Origin: Pseudoxanthomonas wuyuanensis | GTDB lineage: Bacteria > Pseudomonadota > Gammaproteobacteria > Xanthomonadales > Xanthomonadaceae | Assembly: GCF_900215535.1 (NCBI RefSeq) | Contig: NZ_OCND01000002.1 | Span: 248,001 to 312,000, forward strand | Reading direction: 5' to 3' | DNA: 64,000 bases | Shown: in pieces, positions 29,017 through 36,043 of the stretch | How positions within the stretch are numbered: position 1 is the first letter of the stretch | Layout: the number at the start of each line of letters is the position of its first letter | Notes under the pieces: generated by a model | Seen by the model: only the letters and a program-made list of their open reading frames with translations | What the model was told of the DNA's origin: nothing | Database searches by the model: none | Made by a program: the position numbers and the translations under genes

Positions 29017-29081
29017 GTAGGAGCGACGTGAGTCGCGATGAAGCTTTACCGACCTTTCATCGCGACTCACGTCGCTCCTAC
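29017..29081. repeat. GTAG-type REP pair (inverted)
   Basis: GTAGGAGCGACGTGAGTCGCGAT at 29017-29039 and its inverse ATCGCGACTCACGTCGCTCCTAC at 29059-29081 are perfect inverse copies around a 19-base spacer holding AAGCTTTA. The same spacer style occurs in the pair at 50839, so the pair seems to be a unit that moves as a whole. Confidence 0.85.
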
Positions 29082-29088
29082 AGGGCAG

Positions 29089-29730
29089 TCATGGCTTCGT
29101 GAAACATTCGCGGTAGGCGCGGGCCGCGGCCACCGGATCCGGCGCATCGAACACACCGCCGATCACCGCCACCAGATCCGCGCCGGCGGCGATCAATGCC
29201 GGCGTATTGTCCGGGGTTATCCCGCCTATCGCCACCCGCGGCACGCCCAGTGCGGCGGCTTGGGCCAGCAGCTGCGGGTCGGCACGACGGGTCGTGAGCT
29301 TGCTTTGGGTAGGAAAAAAAGCGCCGAAGGCCACATAGCTGGCGCCGGCGGCTACCGCACGCTGCGCACGGGCCAGTTCGTCATAGCAGGACGCGCCGAC
29401 AATGGCTTGCGGCCCCAGCAGCGCGCGCGCGGCAGCGATGTCGCCGTCATCCTCGCCCAGGTGCACGCCGGCCGCGCCGATGGCATCGGCCAGATGCGCG
29501 TCGTCATTGACGATCAACGGCACGCCGGCCTGCGCGCACAGCGCCTGCAGCGCGGACGCCTGTTCGTGCCGCAGGGCGCGGCCTGCCTGCTTGTTGCGGT
29601 ATTGCAGCCAGGTCGCATGGGCCAGCAGCGGCCGCACCCGCGCCAGCAGGCGGTCGGTGTCGGCCTGGTCCGGGGTGACCAGGTAAAGGCCGCGCGGCGC
29701 CGGCCCGGGCTGCGGCCAGTGGGAATTCAT
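29089..29730 (-). CDS. thiE: thiamine phosphate synthase
   Basis: 213 residues, a TIM-barrel enzyme that joins HMP-PP and thiazole phosphate to thiamine phosphate. Seen: GLYLVTPDQ at the start, [57 protein letters not shown] and [10 protein letters not shown]. The ATG at 29730 has GGAAG eight bases upstream, favouring it over the codon two positions earlier. No TPP riboswitch is recognisable upstream. Divergent from the rubredoxin gene across 65 bases. Confidence 0.95.
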   Translation of the reverse strand: MNSHWPQPGPAPRGLYLVTPDQADTDRLLARVRPLLAHATWLQYRNKQAGRALRHEQASALQALCAQAGVPLIVNDDAHLADAIGAAGVHLGEDDGDIAAARALLGPQAIVGASCYDELARAQRAVAAGASYVAFGAFFPTQSKLTTRRADPQLLAQAAALGVPRVAIGGITPDNTPALIAAGADLVAVIGGVFDAPDPVAAARAYRECFTKP

Positions 29731-29795
29731 CGGCAAAACTTCCGGTGGAAAGGGATGAGTGGGACAATGGCAGTCCCCCGCCTGCGTATTATCCG

Positions 29796-29987
29796 ATGAC
29801 CGACACCACCGCCACCACCTATCGCACCTGGATGTGCGTGGTCTGCGGCTTCATCTACGACGAGGCTGCCGGGCTGCCGGAAGAGGGCATCGCCCCCGGC
29901 ACCCGCTGGGAGGACATCCCCGATACCTGGACCTGCCCGGATTGCGGCGTGACCAAGGACGACTTCGAGATGATCGAGGCCGACTAG
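29796..29987 (+). CDS. rubredoxin
   Basis: 63 residues, the size of a single-domain rubredoxin. Iron is bound by four cysteines: C14 and C17 (CVVCGF) and C47 and C50 (CPDCGV), with the conserved [20 protein letters not shown] between them. It is a one-electron carrier in the cytosol; the partner is unknown. A short N-terminal extension ([10 protein letters not shown]) precedes the fold. The ATG at 29796 comes just after a TATTAT and has no clear ribosome site. Confidence 0.96.
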   Translation: MTDTTATTYRTWMCVVCGFIYDEAAGLPEEGIAPGTRWEDIPDTWTCPDCGVTKDDFEMIEAD

Positions 29988-30010
29988 GGGGCCGCCGCTC
30001 CGTTGCTGTT

Positions 30011-30094
30011 GTAGGAGCGACGTAAGTCGCGACGGGTTACCGGTAGAGCCTCATCGCGACACACCGGCACCGGCATGCCGGGACCACTCCTACA
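30011..30094. repeat. GTAG-type REP with chimeric right half
   Basis: The left unit GTAGGAGCGACGTAAGTCGCGAC (30011-30033) is typical. The right unit begins ATCGCGAC but then carries ACACCGGCACCGGCATGCCGGGACCA before CTCCTAC. The same CCGGTGCCGG-ATGCC-GGCACCACTCC insert is present near 56555. The two sites thus share a hybrid form in which a second hairpin is inserted into the REP arm. Confidence 0.65.
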
Positions 30095-30100
30095 GGGACA

Positions 30101-30157
30101 CTAAGGGCTGTTGCCGTTTCCCGAGCGGCTTACTCGGGAAACGGCAACAGCCCTTAG
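30101..30157. repeat. 25-bp perfect inverted repeat hairpin
   Basis: CTAAGGGCTGTTGCCGTTTC plus CCGAG (30101-30125) is the exact inverse of 30133-30157 around a 7-base loop CGGCTTA. It lies between converging rubredoxin and SirB1-TPR genes. No T-run borders either arm, so it is not a standard terminator. Its length and perfection suggest recent origin or selection. Confidence 0.85.
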
Positions 30158-30164
30158 ACCGGCT

Positions 30165-31001
30165 TCAATGCATCCGCGCGGCGCCGCCGGCGTTGAGTTC
30201 CACCAGGCGCTCATGCAAGGCATGGGCATCGGGGGCTTCCGGTGCCAACTGCAGATAGCGCGTCAGATCGTGGCGGGCGCCGTGGCGGTGATCGATATGC
30301 AGATAGGCCAGGCCGCGGTCGCGCAGCGCTTCGGGCTGATCCGGGGCCAGCTTCAGCACGCGGTCGGCGCTGCGCGCGGCGCGGTCCCATTCCTCGCGCT
30401 CGGCGTAGACGCCGTGCAGGTTGCGCAGGATGCGGATCAGGATGGCGCGGTGCGAAGCCGGGTCCAGGATGTGCAGCAGCGCGTTGTCGTCGGGAATGTC
30501 GCCGCCCAGGTGCGGTTTGGCGCGCTCGCGCAGCTCGTCCACGCCCAGCGGCCGGCCGCCGTTGAACGGGTCCATCACCAGCAGGCCGTCGTCCACCGGC
30601 AGCCGCACCAGGAAATGGCCGGGGAACGAGACCCCGTCCAGCGGCACGCCAAGCCGGCGCGCGACTTCCATCTGCACCATCGCCAGCGAAATCGGATTGC
30701 CCAGACGCCGCTCGAACACCTCGTTCAGGTAGCTGTTGCGCGGGTCGTAATACTCGTCGTGGTTGCCGCTATAGCCCAGTTCATCGAACAGGTGGCGGTT
30801 GATCGCCGCCATCTTCAACGGCCATGCTTCGATGGCCTCGATTTCCGGTCGCAGATGCTCGGCATGGCTTTGCGCCAGGGTGTCGTACAGGTCGGCATCC
30901 AACTGCGGGTATTCGTCGCGCGCAATCAGCAGCGCGGTTTCCAGCAGCGGCAGGGTTTCGTCGGCCTGCGTCGCCAGCGAATTCCAATCCGGCAATGTCA
31001 T
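30165..31001 (-). CDS. SirB1 family transglutaminase-like protein with TPR tail
   Basis: 278 residues. The N-terminal part matches the SirB1/transglutaminase-like superfamily: YPQLDADLYDTLAQ, LNEVFERRLGNPISLAMVQM, RRLGVPLDGVSFPGHFLVR, then VMDPFNGGRPL. The C-terminal third is helical with a TPR-like pair (YAEREEWDRAARSADRVLKL, APDQPEALRDRGLAYLHI). Such proteins are conserved in proteobacteria without a settled function. The ATG at 31001 follows GGGGGC; four upstream codons are also open. Confidence 0.88.
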   Translation of the reverse strand: MTLPDWNSLATQADETLPLLETALLIARDEYPQLDADLYDTLAQSHAEHLRPEIEAIEAWPLKMAAINRHLFDELGYSGNHDEYYDPRNSYLNEVFERRLGNPISLAMVQMEVARRLGVPLDGVSFPGHFLVRLPVDDGLLVMDPFNGGRPLGVDELRERAKPHLGGDIPDDNALLHILDPASHRAILIRILRNLHGVYAEREEWDRAARSADRVLKLAPDQPEALRDRGLAYLHIDHRHGARHDLTRYLQLAPEAPDAHALHERLVELNAGGAARMH

Positions 31002-31168
31002 TCGAGCCCCCATGGCCGAAGATTGGGGGCAATCGCGGGCACAATCAAGCCCTGCCGGCCGGTGGGGAAAAGCGCGTCCTGCACGTTGCCGGCAGCGTCG
31101 CCGGCCTACCCCTGCGAATCAGCCGCTTACGTGAAGCTGCGCGCGGTCGTTCGATGCGGGATCGTCTT

Positions 31169-31627
31169 TCACGGCTGCCCTTGCGGGGTTGGAATGTCCC
31201 CGCCGAAGCGCAGCTCCGCGCCATTTTCGAGCTTCATCCGTTTGGCTTCGCCGGCGTTGAGTTCCAGCACATAACGCGCCGGCCGCTTGCTGGGATAGGA
31301 CGGGCAGGCGTTGCCGGCCGAACACGGCGGCACGTCGCGCTGCTGCGCCACCAGCTTGCGCGCATTGTCGAAGTACAGGATGTCCAGCGGAATGCGGGTG
31401 TTCTTCATCCAGTACGCCTGCGGTTCTTCGCGTTCGTGGATGAACAGCATGCCGGTACCGGCGGCCAGCTCGTCGCGGAACATCAGTCCGCGCGCGCGCG
31501 CGGCATCGTCGTTGGCGATTTCCACCTGGAAGCGCTCGCCGGCCAGCTCCACCCAGCTGTCGCCGGCACTGGCGCAGCCGCAGAGCAGCAACAGAAGGGC
31601 GGGCAACAGACAGCGGATGAACGGCAT
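31169..31627 (-). CDS. DUF192 domain-containing lipoprotein/exported protein
   Basis: 152 residues. The signal peptide (MPFIRCLLPALLLLLCGCASAG) contains a lipobox-like LCGC, so Cys18 may be lipidated. The DUF192 domain follows: FQVEIANDDAARARGLMFRD, GMLFIHEREEPQAYWMKNT, IPLDILYFD and GNACPSYPSKRPARYVLELNAG. DUF192 proteins are small secreted beta-barrels of unknown function. Same strand as its neighbours, with 167 and 141 bases of featureless gap on either side. Confidence 0.9.
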   Translation of the reverse strand: MPFIRCLLPALLLLLCGCASAGDSWVELAGERFQVEIANDDAARARGLMFRDELAAGTGMLFIHEREEPQAYWMKNTRIPLDILYFDNARKLVAQQRDVPPCSAGNACPSYPSKRPARYVLELNAGEAKRMKLENGAELRFGGDIPTPQGQP

Positions 31628-31768
31628 GGGGATGGCTCCATTGGCGACGCCGCACCTTCGGTCAAGCGGTGGCCCGCGTCAAGGCCGCCAGGACTCCGGC
31701 GCCCGGCCGCAGAGCGGCTGCGCCGACCCCTGGCGGCTTCACGGTTGACCTGGCCGTGGCGTTGCCGT

Positions 31769-32290
31769 TCAACGACTGGCCGGGTCATCATCGTCCGCCT
31801 GGCAGGCGCCGGAGACAGCGATGAACTGCTCCCTGGCTTTCGCAGTCAGGTAGGCAAGAACGGCCGGGGGCGGCTGCTCGAACAACTGGCACGCCAGCGC
31901 CAGCGAGACCGCCTTCAGCCCCAGCGGATCCGACGTATTGCGGCCCAGCGCGAAGAAGCGGTCGTACAGATCGAAGCGGCTTTCCAGCAGCGTGGCGATG
32001 CCGGCGCCCAGCGCCGCCTCGACGTCCACCCCCTCCACAGTCTTGGGCGCGCGCCAGCCGGGAGGCGGCACGGTGGCAACGGCCGGCGCCGACAGCGCCT
32101 TCTGGTCGGCCGCGCGACGGTGCGCGCACAGCTGACAGGTGTGCGCGGACAGCCAGAACCGGAACAGGAACAGTTCCGCCACGGCAACCCCGGGGTCCCG
32201 GTGCTGCTGCAGGATCTCGGCATAGTTTTGCCGGTAGGCCTCCTGGCGGTACGAGGCTTCCGCTGCGTCGGCTAGGCGCGATGGAACCAT
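31769..32290 (-). CDS. hypothetical protein
   Basis: 173 residues, not recognised. The ATG at 32290 has a strong AAGGAGA ribosome site, which supports the gene and the start. The protein is soluble and helical (ADAAEASYRQEAYRQNYAEI, VAVAELFLFRFWLS) with Cys-x-x-Cys in HTCQLCAHRR. The acidic C-terminus QADDDDPASR closes it. It is divergent from the small regulator at 32595, and a near-perfect operator-like palindrome lies between them, so the pair may be controlled together. Confidence 0.65.
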   Translation of the reverse strand: MVPSRLADAAEASYRQEAYRQNYAEILQQHRDPGVAVAELFLFRFWLSAHTCQLCAHRRAADQKALSAPAVATVPPPGWRAPKTVEGVDVEAALGAGIATLLESRFDLYDRFFALGRNTSDPLGLKAVSLALACQLFEQPPPAVLAYLTAKAREQFIAVSGACQADDDDPASR

Positions 32291-32505
32291 GGCGCTTCTC
32301 CTTGAGATGGGCGGGCATAGCGGAAATTCGCCGCGGAGCGCCGGCGCTTTGCGCGCGCGCTGTCGTCCCTGACGAAGCAGGCCGGTGATGGCGCAATCCG
32401 CAACTGGCCGGCAGATGTGCGTTGACGCATCGCGTGCGCGTTGCCCGGCGCCGTTGGCGCTGGCTGCAGGAAGGGTTTGCGGATTGCGGCCATGGCAGTG
32501 GACCA

Positions 32506-32530
32506 ATCGCTTCCATTGATTGGAAGCGAT
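32506..32530. promoter_or_regulatory. perfect 10-bp inverted repeat, probable operator
   Basis: ATCGCTTCCA and TGGAAGCGAT are exact inverses separated by TTGAT. The site is 65 bases before the start of the regulator at 32595, in the 304-base divergent region with the gene at 32290. Its shape (25 bases, five-base spacer) is that of a dimeric repressor site, most simply for autoregulation. Nothing else is recognisable in 32291-32505. Confidence 0.6.
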
Positions 32531-32594
32531 AAGTTAATCACAATGAGCGCAAATAGTGAATTCGCGGCGAACGTGCTCCGTAACGTGCCGGACC

Positions 32595-32981
32595 ATGAGC
32601 AACGAACGCCAGGAATTCTCCCGCCGCTTGGCCGAGGCGATGCAGGCGGCCGGCTACGAGCCGCGGCCGGCCGTGCTGTTCCGCCTGTTCAATACGCACT
32701 ATCGCGGCCGTTCGGTCACGTTCCAGTCGGCATCGCGCTGGCTTGGCGGCCGTTCCATGCCCGAACAGGACAAGCTGCAGGTATTGGCGGCGGTGCTGGG
32801 GGTGGAACCGCATGCGCTGCGTTTCGGCACCGGCAAGCGCCGGGTGGCCGAAACGCGGGCGGCCTGGCCGGCAGCGGCGGCGGGCGCTCGCGAACGTCAG
32901 GTCATCGATGCCTTTCTGGCATTGCCGGTCAAACAGCGCGAACTGATTGGGGAACTGGTGCGGGCGCTGGGAAAACGATAG
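32595..32981 (+). CDS. small helix-turn-helix transcriptional regulator
   Basis: 128 residues. The N-terminal 75 residues look like a Cro/repressor-type helix-turn-helix domain: EFSRRLAEAMQAAGYEPRPA, FRLFNTHYRGRSVTFQSASR, WLGGRSMPEQDKLQVLAAVL. The C-terminal half is helical and may dimerise (RERQVIDAFLALPVKQREL). Homologues of this form are found in Xanthomonadaceae. The start MSNERQEF at 32595 is favoured by the domain boundary. It lies downstream of the palindrome at 32506-32530, its likely own operator. Confidence 0.75.
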   Translation: MSNERQEFSRRLAEAMQAAGYEPRPAVLFRLFNTHYRGRSVTFQSASRWLGGRSMPEQDKLQVLAAVLGVEPHALRFGTGKRRVAETRAAWPAAAAGARERQVIDAFLALPVKQRELIGELVRALGKR

Positions 32982-33057
32982 CGCGCCCGCACGCGCCACC
33001 GCCAAGCCATGCCTGATGGGGCAGCGGCGCGACCAGGCAGCGCCGCCCCGGTTATGC

Positions 33058-33711
33058 CTAGAGCACCCGCGGCGGCTGTCCGCCGACGATGACCACGTCG
33101 GCCGGACGGCGCGCGAACAGGCCCACGCTGACCACGCCGGGGATCTGGTTGATATCCCGCTCCATGCCCACCGGGTCGACGATCGACAGGCCGTGGATGT
33201 CCAGGATCCAGTTGCCGTTGTCGGTGACCACGCCATCGCGCCAGACCGGCTGGCCGCCGGTCATGGCCAGGATTTCGCGCGCCACCAGGCTGCGCGCCAT
33301 CGGAATCACTTCCACCGGCAACGGAAACTTGCCCAGCACCGGCACCTGCTTGGCCGGGTCGATGATGCAGACGAAGGTCTCGCTGGCTTCGGCGATGATC
33401 TTCTCGCGCGTCAGCGCCGCGCCGCCGCCCTTGATCAGCCGCTTGTAGCCGTCGCATTCGTCGGCGCCGTCGACGTACAGCGCCAGCTTGCCGGTGTGGT
33501 TGAGTTCCATCACCTCGATGCCGTGCGCGCGCAGGCGTGCGGTGCTTTGTTCGGAACTGGACACCGCGCCCTTGATGCGGTCCTTGACGCCGGCCAGCGC
33601 GTCGATGAAGTAGGCCACGGTGGAACCGGTGCCGACGCCGACGATCATGCCGTCCTCGACGTATTCGATGGCTTTTTCGCCGGCCAGGCGTTTGGCTTCG
33701 TTCTGGGACAT
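33058..33711 (-). CDS. rpiA: ribose-5-phosphate isomerase A
   Basis: 217 residues. It interconverts ribose 5-phosphate and ribulose 5-phosphate in the pentose phosphate pathway. Seen: [16 protein letters not shown] (phosphate loop), DGADECDG with catalytic Asp, [36 protein letters not shown]. The ATG at 33711 ([11 protein letters not shown]) is standard. It follows the EVE gene with a three-base gap, forming a likely fau-EVE-rpiA operon. Confidence 0.97.
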   Translation of the reverse strand: MSQNEAKRLAGEKAIEYVEDGMIVGVGTGSTVAYFIDALAGVKDRIKGAVSSSEQSTARLRAHGIEVMELNHTGKLALYVDGADECDGYKRLIKGGGAALTREKIIAEASETFVCIIDPAKQVPVLGKFPLPVEVIPMARSLVAREILAMTGGQPVWRDGVVTDNGNWILDIHGLSIVDPVGMERDINQIPGVVSVGLFARRPADVVIVGGQPPRVL

Positions 33712-33714
33712 GGG

Positions 33715-34185
33715 TTATTCCAGGGAAAGGAGGTACTTCCATTGCGCCGCGGTCACCGGCATCACCGACAGCCGGTTGCCGCGCTGGGTCAGCGCGAAGC
33801 CTTCGCCCAACGCATCGGCATGTTGCTTGATTTCCTCCAGCGCGATGGTCCGCGCCAGCTTGCGCTCGAATGCCACGTCCACCAGCATCCAGCGCGGTTC
33901 CTCCGGCCGGCTCTTGGGATCGTAATAGTCGCTCTTCCGGTCGAACTGGGTCGGGTCCGGATAGGCGGCACTGGCGACCCTGGCGATGCCGACGATGCCA
34001 GGCACCGTGCAATTGGAGTGGTAGAACAGGATGCCGTCGCCGACCTGCATGCCGTCGCGCATGAAATTGCGCGCCTGGTAATTGCGTACGCCGTTCCACG
34101 GTTCGGTGCCGACCTTGCGCAGGTTGTCGATCGAGAACGTGTCCGGTTCGGATTTCATCAGCCAGTAGCGTTTGCGTGCGGTCAT
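33715..34185 (-). CDS. EVE domain-containing protein
   Basis: 156 residues, a complete EVE (PUA-like) domain: RYWLMKSEPDTFSIDNL, WNGVRNYQARNFMRD, VGDGILFYHSNC, VGIARVASAAYPDPTQFD, and WMLVDVAFERKL. EVE/PUA folds bind modified bases in RNA or DNA; this stand-alone form is widespread and its ligand is not settled. The ATG at 34185 overlaps the fau stop by ATGA, so translation is coupled. It is three bases before rpiA. Confidence 0.93.
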   Translation of the reverse strand: MTARKRYWLMKSEPDTFSIDNLRKVGTEPWNGVRNYQARNFMRDGMQVGDGILFYHSNCTVPGIVGIARVASAAYPDPTQFDRKSDYYDPKSRPEEPRWMLVDVAFERKLARTIALEEIKQHADALGEGFALTQRGNRLSVMPVTAAQWKYLLSLE

Positions 34186-34784
34186 GCGGGAGATCCGGCG
34201 GGCGAGCGGGCGAACAGCAGGGTGTCGCGTTCGGTGCAGATGGCGTCCACCGGCACATCCCAGGCCTCGGCCGCCAGCGGCTCGATGCGCTGCGCCGAAA
34301 AGCCCACGCCGACCAGCCACGGTGGCGCGGCCTGCGACTGCCGGAACGCGAAGCTGCGATCGTACCAGCCGCCGCCCATGCCCAGCCGTTGGCCGTGCGC
34401 GTCGAATCCCACCAGCGGCATGGCCACCAGCGCCATCGCGGCCGCATCCAGCGCCGACGAAGAGGCGACATCGGGTTCGGGAATGCCGTAGCGGTTGGTC
34501 ACCAGCGCATCGCCCGGACGCCACGGCGCAAAGCGCAGGCACCTGTCCTCGTGCAGCACCGGCAGGCAGTAGATCACCGGCTTCGGCAGCCTTACCTGCC
34601 AGCTGTGCAGTCCGATTTCGCCCTGCATCGACCAGTAGCCGGCCACATAACCGGACTGGGGCGCGAATGGCAGGGCAAGCAGGCGGTCGGCCAGCGCGTC
34701 GGCGGCGGCGATGCGCTCGGCGGCGGGAATCGAACGGCGGCGTTGGCGCAGATCGCGGCGCAGCGCGTTCCGGTCAGTGGTCAT
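34182..34784 (-). CDS. fau: 5-formyltetrahydrofolate cyclo-ligase
   Basis: 200 residues. It converts 5-formyl-THF to 5,10-methenyl-THF with ATP, salvaging a storage folate. Seen: RNALRRDLRQRRRSIPAAER, VAGYWSMQGEIGL, and the conserved ATP site GQRLGMGGGWYDRSFAF near residue 140. Also called ygfA. Its place downstream of zapA and the 6S RNA gene on the same strand is the conserved gammaproteobacterial arrangement. Confidence 0.95.
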   Translation of the reverse strand: MTTDRNALRRDLRQRRRSIPAAERIAAADALADRLLALPFAPQSGYVAGYWSMQGEIGLHSWQVRLPKPVIYCLPVLHEDRCLRFAPWRPGDALVTNRYGIPEPDVASSSALDAAAMALVAMPLVGFDAHGQRLGMGGGWYDRSFAFRQSQAAPPWLVGVGFSAQRIEPLAAEAWDVPVDAICTERDTLLFARSPAGSPA

Positions 34785-34960
34785 TGGGGTGGCGCGCAGG
34801 ACGGATTCATGCGCGGCATTCTACGGTCTTCGGGATGGCGGCTGGGAGTTTGGTCTGGCCACGGCTGCCGCTGCGATGCGGCTTGCGGGAATTTGCAGGG
34901 AAATGGCCGCTGCGGCGGCACGGACGAATTTGCCGGATGCTTCTCGTTGGCGTGAGGCGC

Positions 34961-35133
34961 CATCGCGACTCACGCCGCTGTCACCGCCATGGATCTGAGG
35001 TGCGCCGGAATTCTTCCTGTGCTGCCATGCCGCCGGACGCGCCGCCACGGCAAGCAGGGAAAAGAACCGGCAAAAGCGCGATCAAACGCAATGCGCGGAA
35101 CAGAGCTCCGGTCGCGACTCAAGTCGCTCCCAC
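34961..35133 (-). repeat. two GTAG-type REP units, same orientation, degenerate
   Basis: ATCGCGACTCACGCCGCTGTCAC near 34961-34983 and GGTCGCGACTCAAGTCGCTCCCAC at 35110-35133 are minus-oriented units of the family, one with a damaged head. They fill the gap between the 6S RNA and fau. The rest of 34785-35160 shows no gene, only Gly/Arg-coding-like GC-rich sequence. Confidence 0.6.
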
Positions 35134-35160
35134 GGTTCTCGCAGCAGATAAAAAAATACG

Positions 35161-35341
35161 TCCTCCGCCATGCCGATGCTCGCGAAACGACCTTGAACCC
35201 GGGGTTCAAGTGGGAAGGCTTGGGGGCCATCGGGCTTTCCGCTGCTAGGCAGACATGCACTCCCGGCTTCCGTTGCCTCCCCGTGGTCGCAATTAAGGGA
35301 CAAGGCGAATGTTTGCGCGCGCTGTCGTTCACAGCAGAGGA
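35161..35341 (-). ncRNA. ssrS: 6S RNA
   Basis: About 181 bases on the minus strand between zapA and fau, the conserved site of ssrS. The strongest mark is the hairpin CTTGAACCCCGGGTTCAAG (35195-35213), nearly identical to the CTTGAACC...GGTTCAAG hairpin in the 3' half of E. coli 6S RNA. The ends pair: 5' TCCTCTGC with 3' GCGGAGGA, then GAACGAC with GTCGTTTC. A -10 box TATACT ends ten bases before the proposed 5' end, and a T-run (GTATTTTTTT) follows the 3' end. 6S RNA mimics an open promoter and binds sigma-70 RNA polymerase in stationary phase. Ends are estimated from pairing, within a few bases. Confidence 0.85.
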
Positions 35342-35350
35342 CGCGAAAAC

Positions 35351-35356
35351 AGTATA
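35351..35356 (-). promoter_or_regulatory. -10 box of the 6S RNA promoter
   Basis: TATACT on the minus strand, ten bases upstream of the first base of the predicted 6S closing stem. No clear -35 hexamer is seen at the expected distance, so the promoter may be weak or non-canonical. Confidence 0.55.
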
Positions 35357-35467
35357 GCGGCATCGCCGGAATTGCATAGCCCGTTCGTCGGCGGGGATTC
35401 AGTTGGCGCTGGCCATGCCGCAACGAGAAGGCCATTTTTTACGGGCTTTTTGCGCCTTGCGGCCGGA

Positions 35468-35767
35468 TCAGCGCGGCGTGTCGAGCAGGGCGTCGAGCTT
35501 GTGGTGAAGATCGCCCAGCGTGCGCGTCAGCTCCCTGTCGCGGGCATGCTGTTCATCACGCAGTTGCTGCAGTTCGTGCGCCAGGTTCAACGCGGCCAGC
35601 ACCGCGACCCGGTCGACCGCGGCCATGCGGTTGCTGCCCCGCACCTCGCGCATCTTGCTGTCCAGCAGCTTGGCTGCCGCCATCAGGCTGCTACGTTCGC
35701 TGGCTTCCACGCCTACAGTGTATTCGCGGTCCAGGATATGCACGCTGACCGGCTCGTTGACGCTCAC
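35468..35767 (-). CDS. zapA: cell division protein ZapA
   Basis: 99 residues. ZapA binds FtsZ and cross-links its filaments at the division site. Seen: VSVHILDREYTVGVEASERS in the N-terminal globular part, LLDSKMREVRGSNRMAAVDR, then a long C-terminal coiled coil (LAALNLAHELQQLRDEQHAR). The start is GTG at 35767, and GTGA overlaps the stop of the upstream TIGR02449 gene, so the two are coupled. Downstream is 6S RNA, the usual order. Confidence 0.93.
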   Translation of the reverse strand: MSVNEPVSVHILDREYTVGVEASERSSLMAAAKLLDSKMREVRGSNRMAAVDRVAVLAALNLAHELQQLRDEQHARDRELTRTLGDLHHKLDALLDTPR

Positions 35768-35985
35768 GTATGCTGCTCCAGTGATTTCAACCGCGTGATC
35801 ATCGCTTCCACCCGCGAACGTGCCTGTTCATTCTTGGCCAGCAGCTGTGAACGCTCGCCGACCAGTTGTTCCTGCTGATGGCGCAGGCTGCGGTTCTCGT
35901 CGGTCAACCGCTGGCAGCGATCGGCCAGTTCCTGGATACGCGCGGCCAGGCTGCGCAGCTGTTCGATGGCGTCGGCGTTGTTCAT
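35764..35985 (-). CDS. TIGR02449 family protein
   Basis: 73 residues, almost entirely one coiled coil: QLRSLAARIQELADRCQRL, TDENRSLRHQQEQL, ERSQLLAKNEQARSRVEAM. It matches the small proteins classed as TIGR02449 that precede zapA in Xanthomonadaceae and pseudomonads. By position and form it probably assists ZapA or the Z-ring, but no function is established. The ATG at 35985 is chosen by family length; an in-frame ATG six codons upstream is also possible. It overlaps zapA by four bases. Confidence 0.85.
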   Translation of the reverse strand: MNNADAIEQLRSLAARIQELADRCQRLTDENRSLRHQQEQLVGERSQLLAKNEQARSRVEAMITRLKSLEQHT

Positions 35986-36043
35986 GGCGGCCACGATAGG
36001 CATGCAGCCGGCAGGCGGTCAAGCGATGGCGCCGGTCTACCGC

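Noticed and set aside
30101..30157. Intrinsic terminator at the 25-bp hairpin
   Set aside because: No T-run on either side, so it is listed as a repeat instead.
35082..35435. Minus-strand open frame of 117 codons between zapA and fau
   Set aside because: It covers the 6S RNA gene and its promoter; the protein has no recognisable features.
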